Below, piece by piece: positions 27,577-37,195 of a stretch of 64,000 nucleotides of DNA. The notes under the pieces were generated by a model that made no database searches, was not told the origin of the DNA, and saw nothing but the letters and a program-made list of their open reading frames with translations. Each line of letters starts with the position of its first letter. Position 1 is the stretch's first letter. Made by a program: the position numbers and the translations under genes. The DNA comes from Methanolinea sp. UBA275 (GTDB lineage: Archaea; Halobacteriota; Methanomicrobia; Methanomicrobiales; Methanospirillaceae), in contig DAWU01000015.1 of the NCBI GenBank assembly GCA_002506105.1, positions 62,001 through 126,000 on the forward strand. Reading direction: 5' to 3'.

Positions 27577-28050
27577 ATGCGCATCCACGAGATTATGACC
27601 AGAAATCCTGTCACTATCGGGGCAGGGGCTCCCGTGAGTGAGGCAGCAGCGCTTCTGAGGAGACACAAGATTGGAGGCCTCCCCGTAATGGATGGTGAGA
27701 AACTGGTGGGCATGATAACCGAATCTGACATCCTTCGTCTCCTGGAGACGGGGAAGATCTCAGATGACCTGTGGCTCCCCTCCCCCCTTGAAGTCATTGA
27801 GGTGCCTATCAGGGAGATATTCAACTGGGAGAAGACCAAACATGCACTCTCTGATATCGGGACCATCGAGGTCCGTAAGGTCATGAGCCACCCGGCGGTA
27901 ACCATAGAGGAGGATGAGGAGATCGAGGATGCCGCAGCGCTCCTGCTCTCGCGAAAGATTACCCGCCTGCCTGTGGTACGAAATGGAACCCTTGTCGGCA
28001 TTGTAGCACGTGCTGATATCGTCAGGGGAGTTGCCGGATCGGGGCAATAA
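27577..28050 (+). CDS. CBS-domain pair protein
   Basis: 157 residues, two CBS domains and nothing else: MTRNPVTIGAGAPVSEAAALL with GLPVMDGEKLVGMITESD, and VMSHPAVTIEEDEEIEDAA with RLPVVRNGTLVGIVARADI. Such Bateman modules bind adenine nucleotides or SAM. It lies 14 bases after argC and 18 bases before argJ, so it is cotranscribed and may sense energy charge for arginine synthesis or another process; that role is inferred. Confidence 0.93.
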   Translation: MRIHEIMTRNPVTIGAGAPVSEAAALLRRHKIGGLPVMDGEKLVGMITESDILRLLETGKISDDLWLPSPLEVIEVPIREIFNWEKTKHALSDIGTIEVRKVMSHPAVTIEEDEEIEDAAALLLSRKITRLPVVRNGTLVGIVARADIVRGVAGSGQ

Positions 28051-28068
28051 GCGATAGGTAGACCAGCG

Positions 28069-29220
28069 ATGAAGAGCATCTGCGGTGTTGAAGGGGTCAC
28101 GGCCTGGGGGATAAAAGAAGGGAAGTTTGGCCTTGCGGTTATAAGGGCAGAAGGGGTAGCTGCTGGGGTATTTACCACGAACCTGATGAAGGCACCCCCT
28201 GTTAAAGTCATGGAGGAGAGGATCCGCAGGGGCACTCTCTCTGCGATCCTGGCGAACAGCGGTTGTGCAAACGCGTACACCGGTGCCAGGGGTTACCGGG
28301 ATGCAGTCGAGATGGCATCGATAGGCGCTGAGACACTTGGCGTTTCAGAAGATGACGTGGGTGTAGCCAGTACCGGGGTAATAGGGCGTTACCTGGACCT
28401 TCCCCTGATCCGTGACCAGTGCCAAAGAGTGGTCCCGAACCTTGCAAGGACCGAGGAAGCCGAAGTCCTTGCTGAGAGGGCAATCATGACGACCGACATC
28501 ACGGAAAAACATGCTCTTGTCAAGAGAGAGACGTTTTCGGTCGGCGGGATCACGAAAGGATCGGGTATGATCGCCCCGAACATGGGAACCATGCTTGCAT
28601 TCATGTATACCGATGCTGACATGACTGCTCCTGCACTCCGTGAAGCTCTCAGAACTGCCACACGGCGGACATTCAACAGGGTTGTGGTGGACGGAGACAT
28701 GAGTACGAACGACATTGCGCTCTGCACCGCGACAGGAAAAGCGGGAAAGGTCGATCCAAGGGAGTTTTCATCGGCTCTTGAGGAGTGCTGCAGGACACTC
28801 GCGATCAAGATCGCTGAGGATGGCGAGGGTGCAAGTAAGCTCCTGGAGGTCACTGTCGAGAGGGCCCCTGGCGAGGAGGAAGCAGCGACGGTTGCCAGGA
28901 CCGTGATTGCATCGCCACTTGTCAAGACTGCGGTGTACGGTGCAGATCCCAACTGGGGACGCGTGATTGCAGCAGCGGGGAGGGCAGGTGTCGATTTCGA
29001 TCCCGACAGGGTCAACCTCTGGATGGGGAACGGAACGGATTCTGTACCTCTGGTGACCCGGGGCGAGATTGTCGTAGATCTTGTGCGTGCGAAAGCCCTG
29101 ATGCAGGGGAGGAAAGTAACCTTCACCCTCGACCTGGATGCAGGATCCGGGAGAGCAACAGCATGGGGTTGTGACCTGACCGAGAGATACGTGGAGATTA
29201 ACGGGAAGTATACGACATGA
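28069..29220 (+). CDS. argJ: Glutamate N-acetyltransferase (ornithine acetyltransferase)
   Basis: 383 residues. It recycles the acetyl group from N-acetylornithine to glutamate and in many archaea also uses acetyl-CoA. The self-cleavage site is visible in [16 protein letters not shown], where the Thr becomes the nucleophile of the beta subunit. The oxyanion-forming TGVIG motif and the C-terminal GGD/NWGR region ([14 protein letters not shown]) are present. Its stop overlaps argB by 4 bases. Confidence 0.95.
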   Translation: MKSICGVEGVTAWGIKEGKFGLAVIRAEGVAAGVFTTNLMKAPPVKVMEERIRRGTLSAILANSGCANAYTGARGYRDAVEMASIGAETLGVSEDDVGVASTGVIGRYLDLPLIRDQCQRVVPNLARTEEAEVLAERAIMTTDITEKHALVKRETFSVGGITKGSGMIAPNMGTMLAFMYTDADMTAPALREALRTATRRTFNRVVVDGDMSTNDIALCTATGKAGKVDPREFSSALEECCRTLAIKIAEDGEGASKLLEVTVERAPGEEEAATVARTVIASPLVKTAVYGADPNWGRVIAAAGRAGVDFDPDRVNLWMGNGTDSVPLVTRGEIVVDLVRAKALMQGRKVTFTLDLDAGSGRATAWGCDLTERYVEINGKYTT

Positions 29221-30092
29221 AGAGAGAGGAAGTCCTGATCGAAGCCCTTCCCTACATCCAGAAGTTCCATGGCAGGACCATGGTGATAAAGCTGGGAGGG
29301 CATGCCATGGTGGACGCAGCAATCCTTGAGAATGCGATCCAGGATGCCGTGCTCCTGCAGCTGGTAGGGATCCGGGTTGTCCTTGTCCACGGAGGGGGAC
29401 CAGAGATTACCGACAAGATGAAGGCCATGGGAAAAGAGCCAAAATTCGTGGGGGGACTCCGGATCACCGATGAAGAGACCCTTGAGATCGCCCAGATGGT
29501 GCTCGTCGGAAAGATCAACTCCAATATCGTATCCCTAATCACAAAGAGCGGGGGTCTTGGCGTAGGGCTCTCCGGCAATGACGGGAACCTGATCATCGCC
29601 CGAAAGATGGACCCCCAGAAAGTCCATGTCGCAGGGAAGGAACAGGAGGTCGACCTCGGGCATGTCGGTGAAATAGAGGAAATAAACCCCGCAGTCCTGA
29701 ATACCCTCCTCGACAAGGGATACATCCCCGTCGTCTCACCGATTGCAATAGACCGCAGTGGCCAGAGCCTGAATATCAATGCAGATACGGCTGCCGGGGA
29801 GATCGCCATTTCCCTGAAGGCATACAAGCTGATCAACATGACCGATGTCGACGGAATCATGGATGCCGGCAGGACCCGGGTCTATCGCCGGATGCATGTC
29901 CGGGAAGCAGAACAGCTGATGGGAAGCGGAGTCATCTCTGAGGGCATGATCCCAAAAGTGAGCTCCCTCGTCCGCGCTGTGAACAGCGGGGTTTCGTACG
30001 GCCATGTTATCAATGGCAATATCGCTCACAACCTTCTCCTCGAAATGTTCACGGATGAGGGTGTGGGCACTATGATTTACTCACGGGAGTGA
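29217..30092 (+). CDS. argB: Acetylglutamate kinase
   Basis: 291 residues. It phosphorylates N-acetylglutamate. VIKLGGHAM at the N terminus, [10 protein letters not shown] (glycine-rich loop), GLSGNDGNL and the C-terminal [15 protein letters not shown] are family marks. The length without a long N-terminal helix extension is compatible with either inhibited or uninhibited forms. It overlaps argJ and the downstream membrane gene by 4 bases each. Confidence 0.95.
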   Translation: MKREEVLIEALPYIQKFHGRTMVIKLGGHAMVDAAILENAIQDAVLLQLVGIRVVLVHGGGPEITDKMKAMGKEPKFVGGLRITDEETLEIAQMVLVGKINSNIVSLITKSGGLGVGLSGNDGNLIIARKMDPQKVHVAGKEQEVDLGHVGEIEEINPAVLNTLLDKGYIPVVSPIAIDRSGQSLNINADTAAGEIAISLKAYKLINMTDVDGIMDAGRTRVYRRMHVREAEQLMGSGVISEGMIPKVSSLVRAVNSGVSYGHVINGNIAHNLLLEMFTDEGVGTMIYSRE

Positions 30093-31285
30093 GGCAAGTT
30101 ACGAGGAATACGGTATCGCGGAAGGGGGGGAGAAGGGCAGTAACCCGGGTACTGGGTGGAATTATTCTTCTTCTCCTGCTTTTACCATCGTTTTCCTGGG
30201 CAGATTCCCCCAATGATCCCTCAGGCATTGAGACTGCCATTACTCCCACACTTACCCTCTCGCAACCCCTTTATGAGGATGGGAAACCGGTAGTCCACTT
30301 CTTTTACAATACCAACTGTGCAGAATGCCAAAAGACCATTCCCTACATGGAAGAGATGGTCGCACTCCACCCCGGGGCGGTATTCCGGTTCCACGACATC
30401 AGGGAAAGCGAAACGGACAGGGAACTCTTCCAGGAGTTCAAGCGTGCATATGGGAAGGAATTCCTCCCTGTACCGTCCCTTTTTGTTGGCCCCTACGTAC
30501 TAACCGAATATGAAGAGATCACAAAAAACCTTGAGGATGCACTCCGGCTCACCGCGCAACAGCCGAGCGTTCATCCCACCTTCGCGAACAATAGTGGGAG
30601 TTCCGGAGATGGTGAGACGCTTACCATTCCCCTGGTTGCAGGTGCAGCCCTTGTTGACGGGATCAACCCCTGTGCCTTTGCGGTGCTTATCTTTCTTCTC
30701 CTCTCGCTCCTTGGCCTTGATTCCCGGAAAAAGGTTCTGATGGTTGGAGCAACCTTTATCGTTGCAGTCTTCTGCTTCTACTTCGCATCAGGGCTCGGCC
30801 TGTTCGCTGTCATCCAGTCATCGGGCATGTCCAGGCTCGTCTCCCTCGCAGCTGCAGTAATTGCGATTATTGCAGGAGTGATAAGTATCGGGGAAGCGCT
30901 CTGGAAAAAGCCAACCCCTTTCCTCTCCATCCCGGCGTCGACAAAGGGGATAATCGACACGTGGGTGAAGAAAGGATCATTGCCTGCAGCATTTGTGCTG
31001 GGAATACTGGTCGGGATGTTCGAGCTTCCCTGCACGGGTGGTATCTACCTTGCGATCCTCTCGCTTCTCTCGAACAGGATGACACTCTACCAGGGGATTC
31101 CGTATCTCCTCCTTTACAACCTGATCTTCATAGTGCCACTTGTGCTCATCCTTGTGGTCGTTGCATTCGGGGTTGCACCTGAACAGCTCGAGAAAATCAG
31201 GGAAGAGAAGCGCCCCTATATCCGGCTGGCCATGGGCATTGTGATGATAATCCTGGGAATTATCCTCCTGCTCGAGATTCTCTGA
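30089..31285 (+). CDS. Thioredoxin-like/CcdA-like fusion membrane protein
   Basis: 398 residues from GTG 30089. A signal-anchor (about 20-38) is followed by an extracytoplasmic thioredoxin-like domain with NTNCAECQK (CxxC) and a cis-Pro-like LPVPSLFV, a linker, then a membrane domain with about six helices containing [10 protein letters not shown] and ELPCTGGIY, the paired Cys of the CcdA/DsbD family. It should carry electrons across the membrane to reduce outside disulfides, with donor and acceptor in one chain. Overlap with argB implies cotranscription, although no link to arginine synthesis is evident. Confidence 0.88.
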   Translation: MRQVTRNTVSRKGGRRAVTRVLGGIILLLLLLPSFSWADSPNDPSGIETAITPTLTLSQPLYEDGKPVVHFFYNTNCAECQKTIPYMEEMVALHPGAVFRFHDIRESETDRELFQEFKRAYGKEFLPVPSLFVGPYVLTEYEEITKNLEDALRLTAQQPSVHPTFANNSGSSGDGETLTIPLVAGAALVDGINPCAFAVLIFLLLSLLGLDSRKKVLMVGATFIVAVFCFYFASGLGLFAVIQSSGMSRLVSLAAAVIAIIAGVISIGEALWKKPTPFLSIPASTKGIIDTWVKKGSLPAAFVLGILVGMFELPCTGGIYLAILSLLSNRMTLYQGIPYLLLYNLIFIVPLVLILVVVAFGVAPEQLEKIREEKRPYIRLAMGIVMIILGIILLLEIL

Positions 31286-31289
31286 CCCT

Positions 31290-31574
31290 TCAGGGGAGGT
31301 TCCCGTCCCCCTGGCACTCCCGCTGTTTCTCCTCGCTCATCTCGATCAGGATGGCAAAGATTTTCCTGACAAAGACTGGATTGATGTTCTTCTCGACAGC
31401 GTAGTTGAATGCCAGGTCCAGCACCTCGTGGGTCCTCTTCTCATCATGGATGGGCAGGCCGTCGTTCATCTTCACCTGCGCCATGCGTGCGGCAAGATGC
31501 TGACGCTTTGCGATGAGATCGATAATCTGCGCATCTATCTCGTTGATCCCGCCCCTGAGTGCTTCGATGGGCAT
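31290..31574 (-). CDS. Chorismate mutase, AroQ type
   Basis: 94 residues, an all-helical AroQ domain: LRGGINEIDAQIIDLIAKRQ, then a helix with AARMAQVK and PIHDEKRTHEVL. It converts chorismate to prephenate for phenylalanine and tyrosine. The Arg/Lys residues expected in the active site are present. It converges on the CcdA-like gene with 4 bases between. Confidence 0.9.
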   Translation of the reverse strand: MPIEALRGGINEIDAQIIDLIAKRQHLAARMAQVKMNDGLPIHDEKRTHEVLDLAFNYAVEKNINPVFVRKIFAILIEMSEEKQRECQGDGNLP

Positions 31575-31674
31575 ATGATCTACCTACAGGGAGTGAAGGG
31601 ATTTAAAGGTGGTGGCATTGCTCTATCCAAAGGTGATATTGGGTGGAAGGATCAAACAAGCTGAAGAGTAACCT

Positions 31675-32292
31675 ATGCTTGAACGAATCACCCGGAGAGA
31701 ACGATCCGACCTGCTCATCGCCTGGCTTGCGATATCCGTAGCCTTCTCCCTGGTCTTTATCAAGGGCGGTGTCACTGTAGAGCTCTTTGTCGTATATCTT
31801 CTCATCTCGATGTTCACTGTGGGGATCGGGTTTATTCTTCACGAGATGGCCCATAAGTTCACGGCCATGAAATTTGGATTCTGGGCTGAATTCCAGAAGA
31901 ACAATCTTATGCTACTGGTGGCGGTGGCGATGGCTGCGCTTGTCGGGGTAGTCTTTGCAGCACCTGGAGCCACGATGATCTATGGGAGTTACATCTCGAG
32001 GGAGCAGAATGGGAAGATATCTGCAGCAGGACCTGCGATCAACCTCCTTTTATGCATCCCATTTGCAATCATCCTGTTCGCATCAGGAATGATCTCCCTC
32101 CCCATCCTGTCCCGAAACCTCCTCCCCCTCCTGGGTATGGTGGGATTGCAGGTGAACGCAATGCTCGCCGCATTCAACATGCTTCCGGTGAGCGTCCTTG
32201 ACGGAAAGAAAGTACTGGCATGGAACCCTGCGGTTTTTGCAGTTCTGATTGTTGCAGCTTTTGGCATCCTGATTGGATCGTATGTCGTCTGA
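31675..32292 (+). CDS. Site-2 protease family membrane metallopeptidase (M50)
   Basis: 205 residues, about five to six membrane helices. The zinc motif HEMAH (His56, Glu57, His60) lies in the second hydrophobic segment and the third ligand motif NMLPVSVLDGKKVL near 173-186. No PDZ or CBS domain is attached, the minimal form found in many archaea. Likely cleaves membrane-embedded substrates; none is known. A T6 run (32303-32308) after the stop may end the transcript. Confidence 0.9.
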   Translation: MLERITRRERSDLLIAWLAISVAFSLVFIKGGVTVELFVVYLLISMFTVGIGFILHEMAHKFTAMKFGFWAEFQKNNLMLLVAVAMAALVGVVFAAPGATMIYGSYISREQNGKISAAGPAINLLLCIPFAIILFASGMISLPILSRNLLPLLGMVGLQVNAMLAAFNMLPVSVLDGKKVLAWNPAVFAVLIVAAFGILIGSYVV

Positions 32293-32336
32293 CATATCCC
32301 CTTTTTTAGGGTCAGGGAATAAAAAAGAGAAGGAAT

Positions 32337-32381
32337 AAATATTAATCAGAATTATTTGTTTTAACTCAATTATAGTTGAGT
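32337..32381 (+). promoter_or_regulatory. Promoter and operator candidate of the cbiMNQO operon
   Basis: A TATA box (AAATATTA, 32337-32344) is followed 20 bases later by the inverted repeat ACTCAA-TTATAG-TTGAGT (32364-32381). Transcription should begin within or next to the repeat, and cbiM starts at 32396, so the leader is very short. The site position fits a metal- or cobalamin-responsive repressor; identity unknown. Confidence 0.5.
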
Positions 32382-32395
32382 GGAAGGTTGTATTC

Positions 32396-33088
32396 ATGCA
32401 CATTATGGAAGGATTCTTACCATGGCAGTGGTGCGTAGTGTGGTGGATTATCGCAATTCCGTGCCTCATCCTCGGGATTCTACAGTTGAAGAGGGTACTC
32501 GCATCCGATCGCGAGGCTCTCCCGCTCCTGGGTGTGACGGGGGGATTCATCTTTATCCTCTCCTCGCTGAAACTCCCCTCGGTGACGGGAAGCTGCTCAC
32601 ACCCTACCGGAACCGGGCTCTCCTCGATCTGCTTCGGTCCATGGGTCACCTCTGTCATCTGCGCAATTGTTCTTCTCTTCCAGAGCCTCTTCCTGGCCCA
32701 CGGGGGTCTCTCGGTCCTTGGTGCGAACATCGTCTCTATGGGAATCGTCGGTCCGCTTGCAGGTTGGGCGGTCTGGCGTACTCTCCGTGACACTGGTATC
32801 AATATGTATCTCACGGTGTTCCTCGCATGTGCAATTGCTGATCTCATCACATATGTCGTCACCTCGCTCGAGCTCGCACTCGCCTATCCTGCAGAGGTGG
32901 GAGGATTCGTAAGTTCATTCGTCCTGTTCCTGGGTATCTTTGCCATCACACAGATCCCGCTTGCAATTGTGGAGGGGATCGTCCTCGCACTGGTCTTCAA
33001 GTACATCGTGCAGCTCAAGCCCGAGATCCTTATCCGGCTCAAAGTGTTCCCGGATGAGAAGATCAGGGCAGCAGGGAGTGATGCCTGA
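32396..33088 (+). CDS. cbiM: Cobalt ECF transporter substrate-specific component
   Basis: 230 residues. It begins with MHIMEGFLP: the free N terminus and His2 of CbiM bind Co(II), so this start is certain. About seven membrane helices; SVTGSCSHPTGTG is the conserved second metal-site loop. Imports cobalt for the corrinoids of methanogenesis. The stop overlaps the start of cbiN by one base. Confidence 0.96.
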   Translation: MHIMEGFLPWQWCVVWWIIAIPCLILGILQLKRVLASDREALPLLGVTGGFIFILSSLKLPSVTGSCSHPTGTGLSSICFGPWVTSVICAIVLLFQSLFLAHGGLSVLGANIVSMGIVGPLAGWAVWRTLRDTGINMYLTVFLACAIADLITYVVTSLELALAYPAEVGGFVSSFVLFLGIFAITQIPLAIVEGIVLALVFKYIVQLKPEILIRLKVFPDEKIRAAGSDA

Positions 33089-33393
33089 TGTGGGCCCGCT
33101 ACCGCCTCGAGATTCTCGCAATTGTTGCAATCCTCTGCTTCTGCGGGATTTTCCTGTATTCCAGTGTTCTCCTGGGTGATGCCGAATATGCCGGGTCCGA
33201 CACGATTGGATCGTCAAGGGTTGCAGAGCTCGCAGGGGTATCGGAGGAGGATTTCCAGCCTCTCATCCCGCAGTGGGAGCCCCCGAGCGGTGAGATCGAA
33301 TCCTGCTTGTTCGCCCTGCAGGCAGCAATCGGGGGCATTTTCGTTGGTTGGGTGTTCGGATACTGGAAAGGCCAGAAGAGTAGAAGCAGCTGA
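33088..33393 (+). CDS. cbiN: Cobalt transport accessory protein
   Basis: 101 residues with two membrane helices (about 9-28 and 73-92) and an extracellular loop between them (GDAEYAGSDTIGSS ... QPLIPQWEPPSGEIES), the CbiN layout. It loads cobalt onto CbiM. Lies between cbiM and cbiQ. Confidence 0.93.
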   Translation: MWARYRLEILAIVAILCFCGIFLYSSVLLGDAEYAGSDTIGSSRVAELAGVSEEDFQPLIPQWEPPSGEIESCLFALQAAIGGIFVGWVFGYWKGQKSRSS

Positions 33394-33417
33394 ACATTCC
33401 ATGAACTATGGTAGAGG

Positions 33418-34206
33418 ATGTACGAAGAACTGCTTGAAGACATCGCCCAGACAAATGGACTGAGGGAGGTCAATACCTATACAAAACTTGCTGCAGGCCT
33501 CGGAGGCATACTCCTTTGCCTCCTTTCGGCAACATGCGTCGCACCGCTCTTCATCGCGATCGCACTCTCCCTTGCACTCCTTATCCTGGCACGAATTGAC
33601 GTAAAGACTTACGTGAAGATTTTCGTGGCACCGGTCATATTTGCTGTCTTCAGTGTCAGCGTGATCATCCTCCTCGCAGGGGGAGAGACGGTCTTCTGGA
33701 GCTGGCAACCCCTCTCGTGGCTTTCGCTCTCGTTCACAAGGGAAGGAATCAACGAAGGGATATTCGTATTCTCCCGGATTCTCGGTGGTACATCGGCACT
33801 CCTTTTCATCGCGCTCACCACTCCCATGACCGATCTCTTCGCAGTCATGAGGCGTGCCCGTTTTCCCGAAGAGGTTCTGGATCTCGCCATGATCATCTAC
33901 CGCACCATTTTTTTGATCATGTCGCATCTCGTGCTGGTATACCGGGCGCAGGTGATGCGGCTGGGGTACCGCACGATACGGGAGTCGGTCCATTCGTATG
34001 CCATGCTATGCGGAGCGGTGTTCATCGCCAGCTGGGAGTCGGGCGAGGATCTTGTACGGGCAATGGAGTCCCGCTGTTACGATGGGAAGTTTGCAGTCCT
34101 TGGAGAGGGTGGACCGGTCAGCCTGCGTTCGGCATTCACCGTCCTCTGTTTTCTCATGATTTCGGGAATTCTCGTCGCAACTACCCGGCACATCACATTT
34201 CTGTAG
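33418..34206 (+). CDS. cbiQ: Cobalt ECF transporter membrane component
   Basis: 262 residues, the T component that couples CbiM to the ATPase. Several membrane helices; the cytoplasmic region has two Arg-containing coupling motifs, AVMRRARFP and ESRCYDG, where the usual form is Ala-Arg-Gly. Lies 24 bases after cbiN and 10 before cbiO. Confidence 0.93.
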   Translation: MYEELLEDIAQTNGLREVNTYTKLAAGLGGILLCLLSATCVAPLFIAIALSLALLILARIDVKTYVKIFVAPVIFAVFSVSVIILLAGGETVFWSWQPLSWLSLSFTREGINEGIFVFSRILGGTSALLFIALTTPMTDLFAVMRRARFPEEVLDLAMIIYRTIFLIMSHLVLVYRAQVMRLGYRTIRESVHSYAMLCGAVFIASWESGEDLVRAMESRCYDGKFAVLGEGGPVSLRSAFTVLCFLMISGILVATTRHITFL

Positions 34207-34216
34207 GAGCAACACG

Positions 34217-35407
34217 ATGGGACACATTATCCTGGAAGCACGGGATATCCGGTATCGCTATCCCCGGGGACCGGAAGCGATACGCGGGATGAGCTTCCAC
34301 GTCCGGAAAGGGGAGAAAGTTTCCCTTGTAGGGCCAAACGGTGCCGGAAAATCAACGCTTCTCCTGATGTTCAACGGGATGATCCGCCCGGATTCGGGAA
34401 CGATCCTCATTGACAATGCACCAATGCGATACGATCGGGCAAGCCTCCGCACGATCCGAAAGCGGGTCGGCTTCGTGATGCAGAATCCCGACCGGCAGAT
34501 CATTTCACCTACCGTCTTCCAGGACGTTGCATTCGGGCCAACAAATCTTGGGTTCAGCGACCGTGAGGTGAAGGATGCAGTGGAAAATGCCCTTCGGCTC
34601 GTCGGGCTTTCCGGATTTGACCGCCGGCCCCCCCACCAGCTCTCGGGAGGAGAGAAGAAGAGGGTGGCAATTGCAGGGGTCCTTGCCATGGACCCGGATA
34701 TCCTTGTCTTTGACGAGCCCACGAGCGGCCTCGATCCCTCGGGTTCCGAGGATATCATGGAGCTCCTGGATGAATTGAACCAGCAGGGGAAGACGGTAAT
34801 CATCTCGACGCACGATATCGAACTTGCGTATCCATGGGCGGACAGGGCCATCCTGCTCCTGAACGGGAAGATCCTCCAGGAGGATGTTCCTGACGTGGCT
34901 TTCGGTGACCCGGAACTCGTGAGGAAGGCCAGGCTTTCCATGCCTACTCTCCTGGAACTGTACTGCGAACTGGAAAGAAGGGGGTTTGCTCTCCCTGAAC
35001 GGAAACCAAGGACTGTTCTTGACATGATCAATGTCATGGACCGGGCGTTCCGGAACAAACCCTGCTATACCGAGCCCGGGAGTATCACTCTCTTCGATGT
35101 GGATGCCCCATCCGAAGTGGACCTCCATGCATGGCGGGCATCCAACCAGGAGGTTCCTATCGGCGGGATGGGAACCCGTGCCAAGCAGTATGCATCGGAC
35201 ATGTTGATCTCCCTTGATTTCACGTACGGTGTCATTGATAAGTGTATTCTAAAGGCGCTCCTGGGGGAGGATAGCCTTATTCTCATCACCGGGAGCATGG
35301 TCAAGAGAGTTCACGATAGGGTGGAAGAATTCTGCAGGGAGAACCGGGTGACCATACAGGTTACTATGCTTACACCCGCCTCGAATAGTGGTGAGAGCCG
35401 ACCATGA
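34217..35407 (+). CDS. cbiO: Cobalt ECF transporter ATPase with C-terminal extension
   Basis: 396 residues. The first 240 or so are a standard ECF ATPase: Walker A GPNGAGKST, Q-loop VGFVMQNPDRQ, signature LSGGEKKR, Walker B ILVFDEPTSGLD, switch ISTHD. After the usual ECF C-terminal helices it carries roughly 120 further residues (about 275-396) with an alpha/beta look (VPIGGMGTRAKQYASDML, LGEDSLILITGSMV, then RVHDRVEEFC). I do not recognise this extension; it could be a regulatory domain sensing metal or nucleotide. Confidence 0.93.
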   Translation: MGHIILEARDIRYRYPRGPEAIRGMSFHVRKGEKVSLVGPNGAGKSTLLLMFNGMIRPDSGTILIDNAPMRYDRASLRTIRKRVGFVMQNPDRQIISPTVFQDVAFGPTNLGFSDREVKDAVENALRLVGLSGFDRRPPHQLSGGEKKRVAIAGVLAMDPDILVFDEPTSGLDPSGSEDIMELLDELNQQGKTVIISTHDIELAYPWADRAILLLNGKILQEDVPDVAFGDPELVRKARLSMPTLLELYCELERRGFALPERKPRTVLDMINVMDRAFRNKPCYTEPGSITLFDVDAPSEVDLHAWRASNQEVPIGGMGTRAKQYASDMLISLDFTYGVIDKCILKALLGEDSLILITGSMVKRVHDRVEEFCRENRVTIQVTMLTPASNSGESRP

Positions 35408-35451
35408 CTGACCCTGGGGTTACCCCCCCATGAATCGGAAAACTGAAGGGG

Positions 35452-35853
35452 ATGAAGAACAATTCCGGGTTATCACTTGCGGTTCAGATGGATATGCCGA
35501 CACCAAGACCTCATTCTGACCCGGTGGCTCTCCGGATTGCGTTTGACCTGATCTTTCGTAAGGGCAGGGCACCGCCCTCATGCCCGATGCCCGACGAGCG
35601 GGACCTCCTCAACCGAATCATGGACAAGGCACCCGAAGCTTCCGCTGCAGGGTGCAGGGATGCACTCATCGTGGTCAGGAAACTATCGTATGATGTCTAT
35701 CCGGTGTGTGATGCATTCCGTGAAGGTTTCTATGGCACGGGGGAGGATGCAAAGGATGCTGCGATCAGGGACCTGGAAGAGAAGAATCCCGGGTTTACTG
35801 ATGACGAGTATCTCACGGCTTTTGCTGTGGGGATGATGTGGACAGCACTGTAA
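35452..35853 (+). CDS. Conserved-looking hypothetical protein
   Basis: 133 residues (120 or so if started at ATG 35488 or 35494). Mostly helical and soluble, with a single GFYGTGEDAKDAAIRDLEE segment and a conserved-looking TDDEYLTAFAVGMMW end. No family recognised. It lies 44 bases after cbiO on the same strand and could be the last gene of that transcript. Confidence 0.65.
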   Translation: MKNNSGLSLAVQMDMPTPRPHSDPVALRIAFDLIFRKGRAPPSCPMPDERDLLNRIMDKAPEASAAGCRDALIVVRKLSYDVYPVCDAFREGFYGTGEDAKDAAIRDLEEKNPGFTDDEYLTAFAVGMMWTAL

Positions 35854-35877
35854 AAAAATGTGGATATTCCATATGGA

Positions 35878-36495
35878 TTACTGATAATCTGTGGCATCTC
35901 TTGAAGATTCAAGCACTCTGATGACCTTTCTTCCTTTTTCCCGTGCGTTGTTCAGTGCCGAGGGATGACCACGGATTCCCTTGTAGCGGTCCATATCGTT
36001 CGCGATGATGTTATCGTAGTATTCAAAGCCGAGGGTGTTGAAGAAGGCGGTGACAGCCGGAAATGCAGCATCGAACACATTGTCCCAGGAAAGCCCGGCG
36101 GTGGATATGAAGATCCCCTTGTGATTCGCGATATGCTCGTTCGTAAAGAAGAGATTCTTCAGGATGAATTTTCTGGCCCAGATATACTGTGCCCGGTCGA
36201 TGAGCCCCTTCAGTTCTGCGGTGATGCCCATGGTGTAGATGGGGGATGAGACTGCCAGGCAGTCGACTGTGAAGATCCGGTCAATGAGTGTGATGGCATC
36301 GTCCGTCACTACACACACCCCATCCTTATGACATGCGTTGCATCCGCGGCATGGGGTGTAGGAGAGGTCCTTTAAAATTACCTTCTCCGTCTCACCACCA
36401 GCCTCCCCTGCACCATCAAGGAATGCATCAAGCAGGGTCTCAGTGTTCCCGTGGCGATGGGGGCTCCCTGAGAGGCCGAGAACCTTCACGGTCAT
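35878..36495 (-). CDS. Flavodoxin-fold iron-sulfur flavoprotein (1)
   Basis: 205 residues. GLSGSPHRHGNTE binds FMN phosphate; PCRGCNACHKDGVC (C-x2-C-x2-C-x5-C) is the compact cluster motif of Isf relatives; SSPIYTMGITAELKGLIDR is the second flavin loop, and FISTAGLSWDNVF follows. Encoded 3 bases after the very similar gene at 36499-37113, so the two are cotranscribed and probably arose by duplication. Confidence 0.88.
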   Translation of the reverse strand: MTVKVLGLSGSPHRHGNTETLLDAFLDGAGEAGGETEKVILKDLSYTPCRGCNACHKDGVCVVTDDAITLIDRIFTVDCLAVSSPIYTMGITAELKGLIDRAQYIWARKFILKNLFFTNEHIANHKGIFISTAGLSWDNVFDAAFPAVTAFFNTLGFEYYDNIIANDMDRYKGIRGHPSALNNAREKGRKVIRVLESSRDATDYQ

Positions 36496-36498
36496 GTC

Positions 36499-37113
36499 TC
36501 ACTGCTCCAGCCTCTTCCGGAGTTCTGCAATGACCTCTCTGCCCAATCGTTCCGCATCTTCTCTTGCGGTGGGATGTGCAAGGATGGCTCCCTTCTCGTC
36601 AACACCGTTTACCATGAGGTAATGGATATCTTTGTCCCTGACATCGATCACATGGAAGAAGCACTTGACTGAAGGGACAGCCCCCTGGAAGACATGGTCC
36701 CAGTTCTGCCCGGCGGTTGAGAGGAATATCCCGAGCCTCTTCCCTTTCCGCTCGGGAGGAACAACAGGGAGCTTGAGAACGAATTTACGTGACCGGAAGA
36801 CCTGGAACCGGTCGATGAGGGCTTTTGCCTGGGCACAGATACCCATGCAGAAGATTGGTGCGGCCAGGATGATGCAGTCTGCATCAATAATCTTGTCGTG
36901 CAGGACATCCATCCCGTCCCGCTGAACGCATCTGTTCAGGGTCTCGCAGGCATTGCAGCCCCTGCAGGGATTCACATTGGCTTCTGTGAGCGGGATCTTC
37001 TCAATCACCACGCCCTCCTCCTTCCCCATCGCAGAGAGAACCCAGTCGAGGAGGGTTTCAGAGTTCCCGCCCCTCCTCGGGCTTCCGGAAAATGCAAGGA
37101 CTTTTATCTCCAT
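36499..37113 (-). CDS. Flavodoxin-fold iron-sulfur flavoprotein (2)
   Basis: 204 residues from ATG 37113; a longer frame to 37332 lacks any relation to the family. AFSGSPRRGGNSE, PCRGCNACETLNRC and APIFCMGICAQAKALIDR line up with its neighbour at 35878-36495, as does FLSTAGQNWDHVF. Likely an FMN plus [4Fe-4S] electron carrier or peroxide/oxygen reductase. It lies 82 bases downstream of the peroxiredoxin gene on the same strand. Confidence 0.88.
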   Translation of the reverse strand: MEIKVLAFSGSPRRGGNSETLLDWVLSAMGKEEGVVIEKIPLTEANVNPCRGCNACETLNRCVQRDGMDVLHDKIIDADCIILAAPIFCMGICAQAKALIDRFQVFRSRKFVLKLPVVPPERKGKRLGIFLSTAGQNWDHVFQGAVPSVKCFFHVIDVRDKDIHYLMVNGVDEKGAILAHPTAREDAERLGREVIAELRKRLEQ

Positions 37114-37195
37114 GAATGACCCTTTGGCCCTTGAGGTCAAAAAGAATTGGAACTGTGAAATACGGACAATAATTGTGTAAAAAAGGAAGTGTGGG

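Noticed and set aside
32293..32395. Cobalamin riboswitch before cbiM
   Set aside because: The gap is about 100 bases, has no B12-box-like sequence, and the predicted leader is only some 25 bases.
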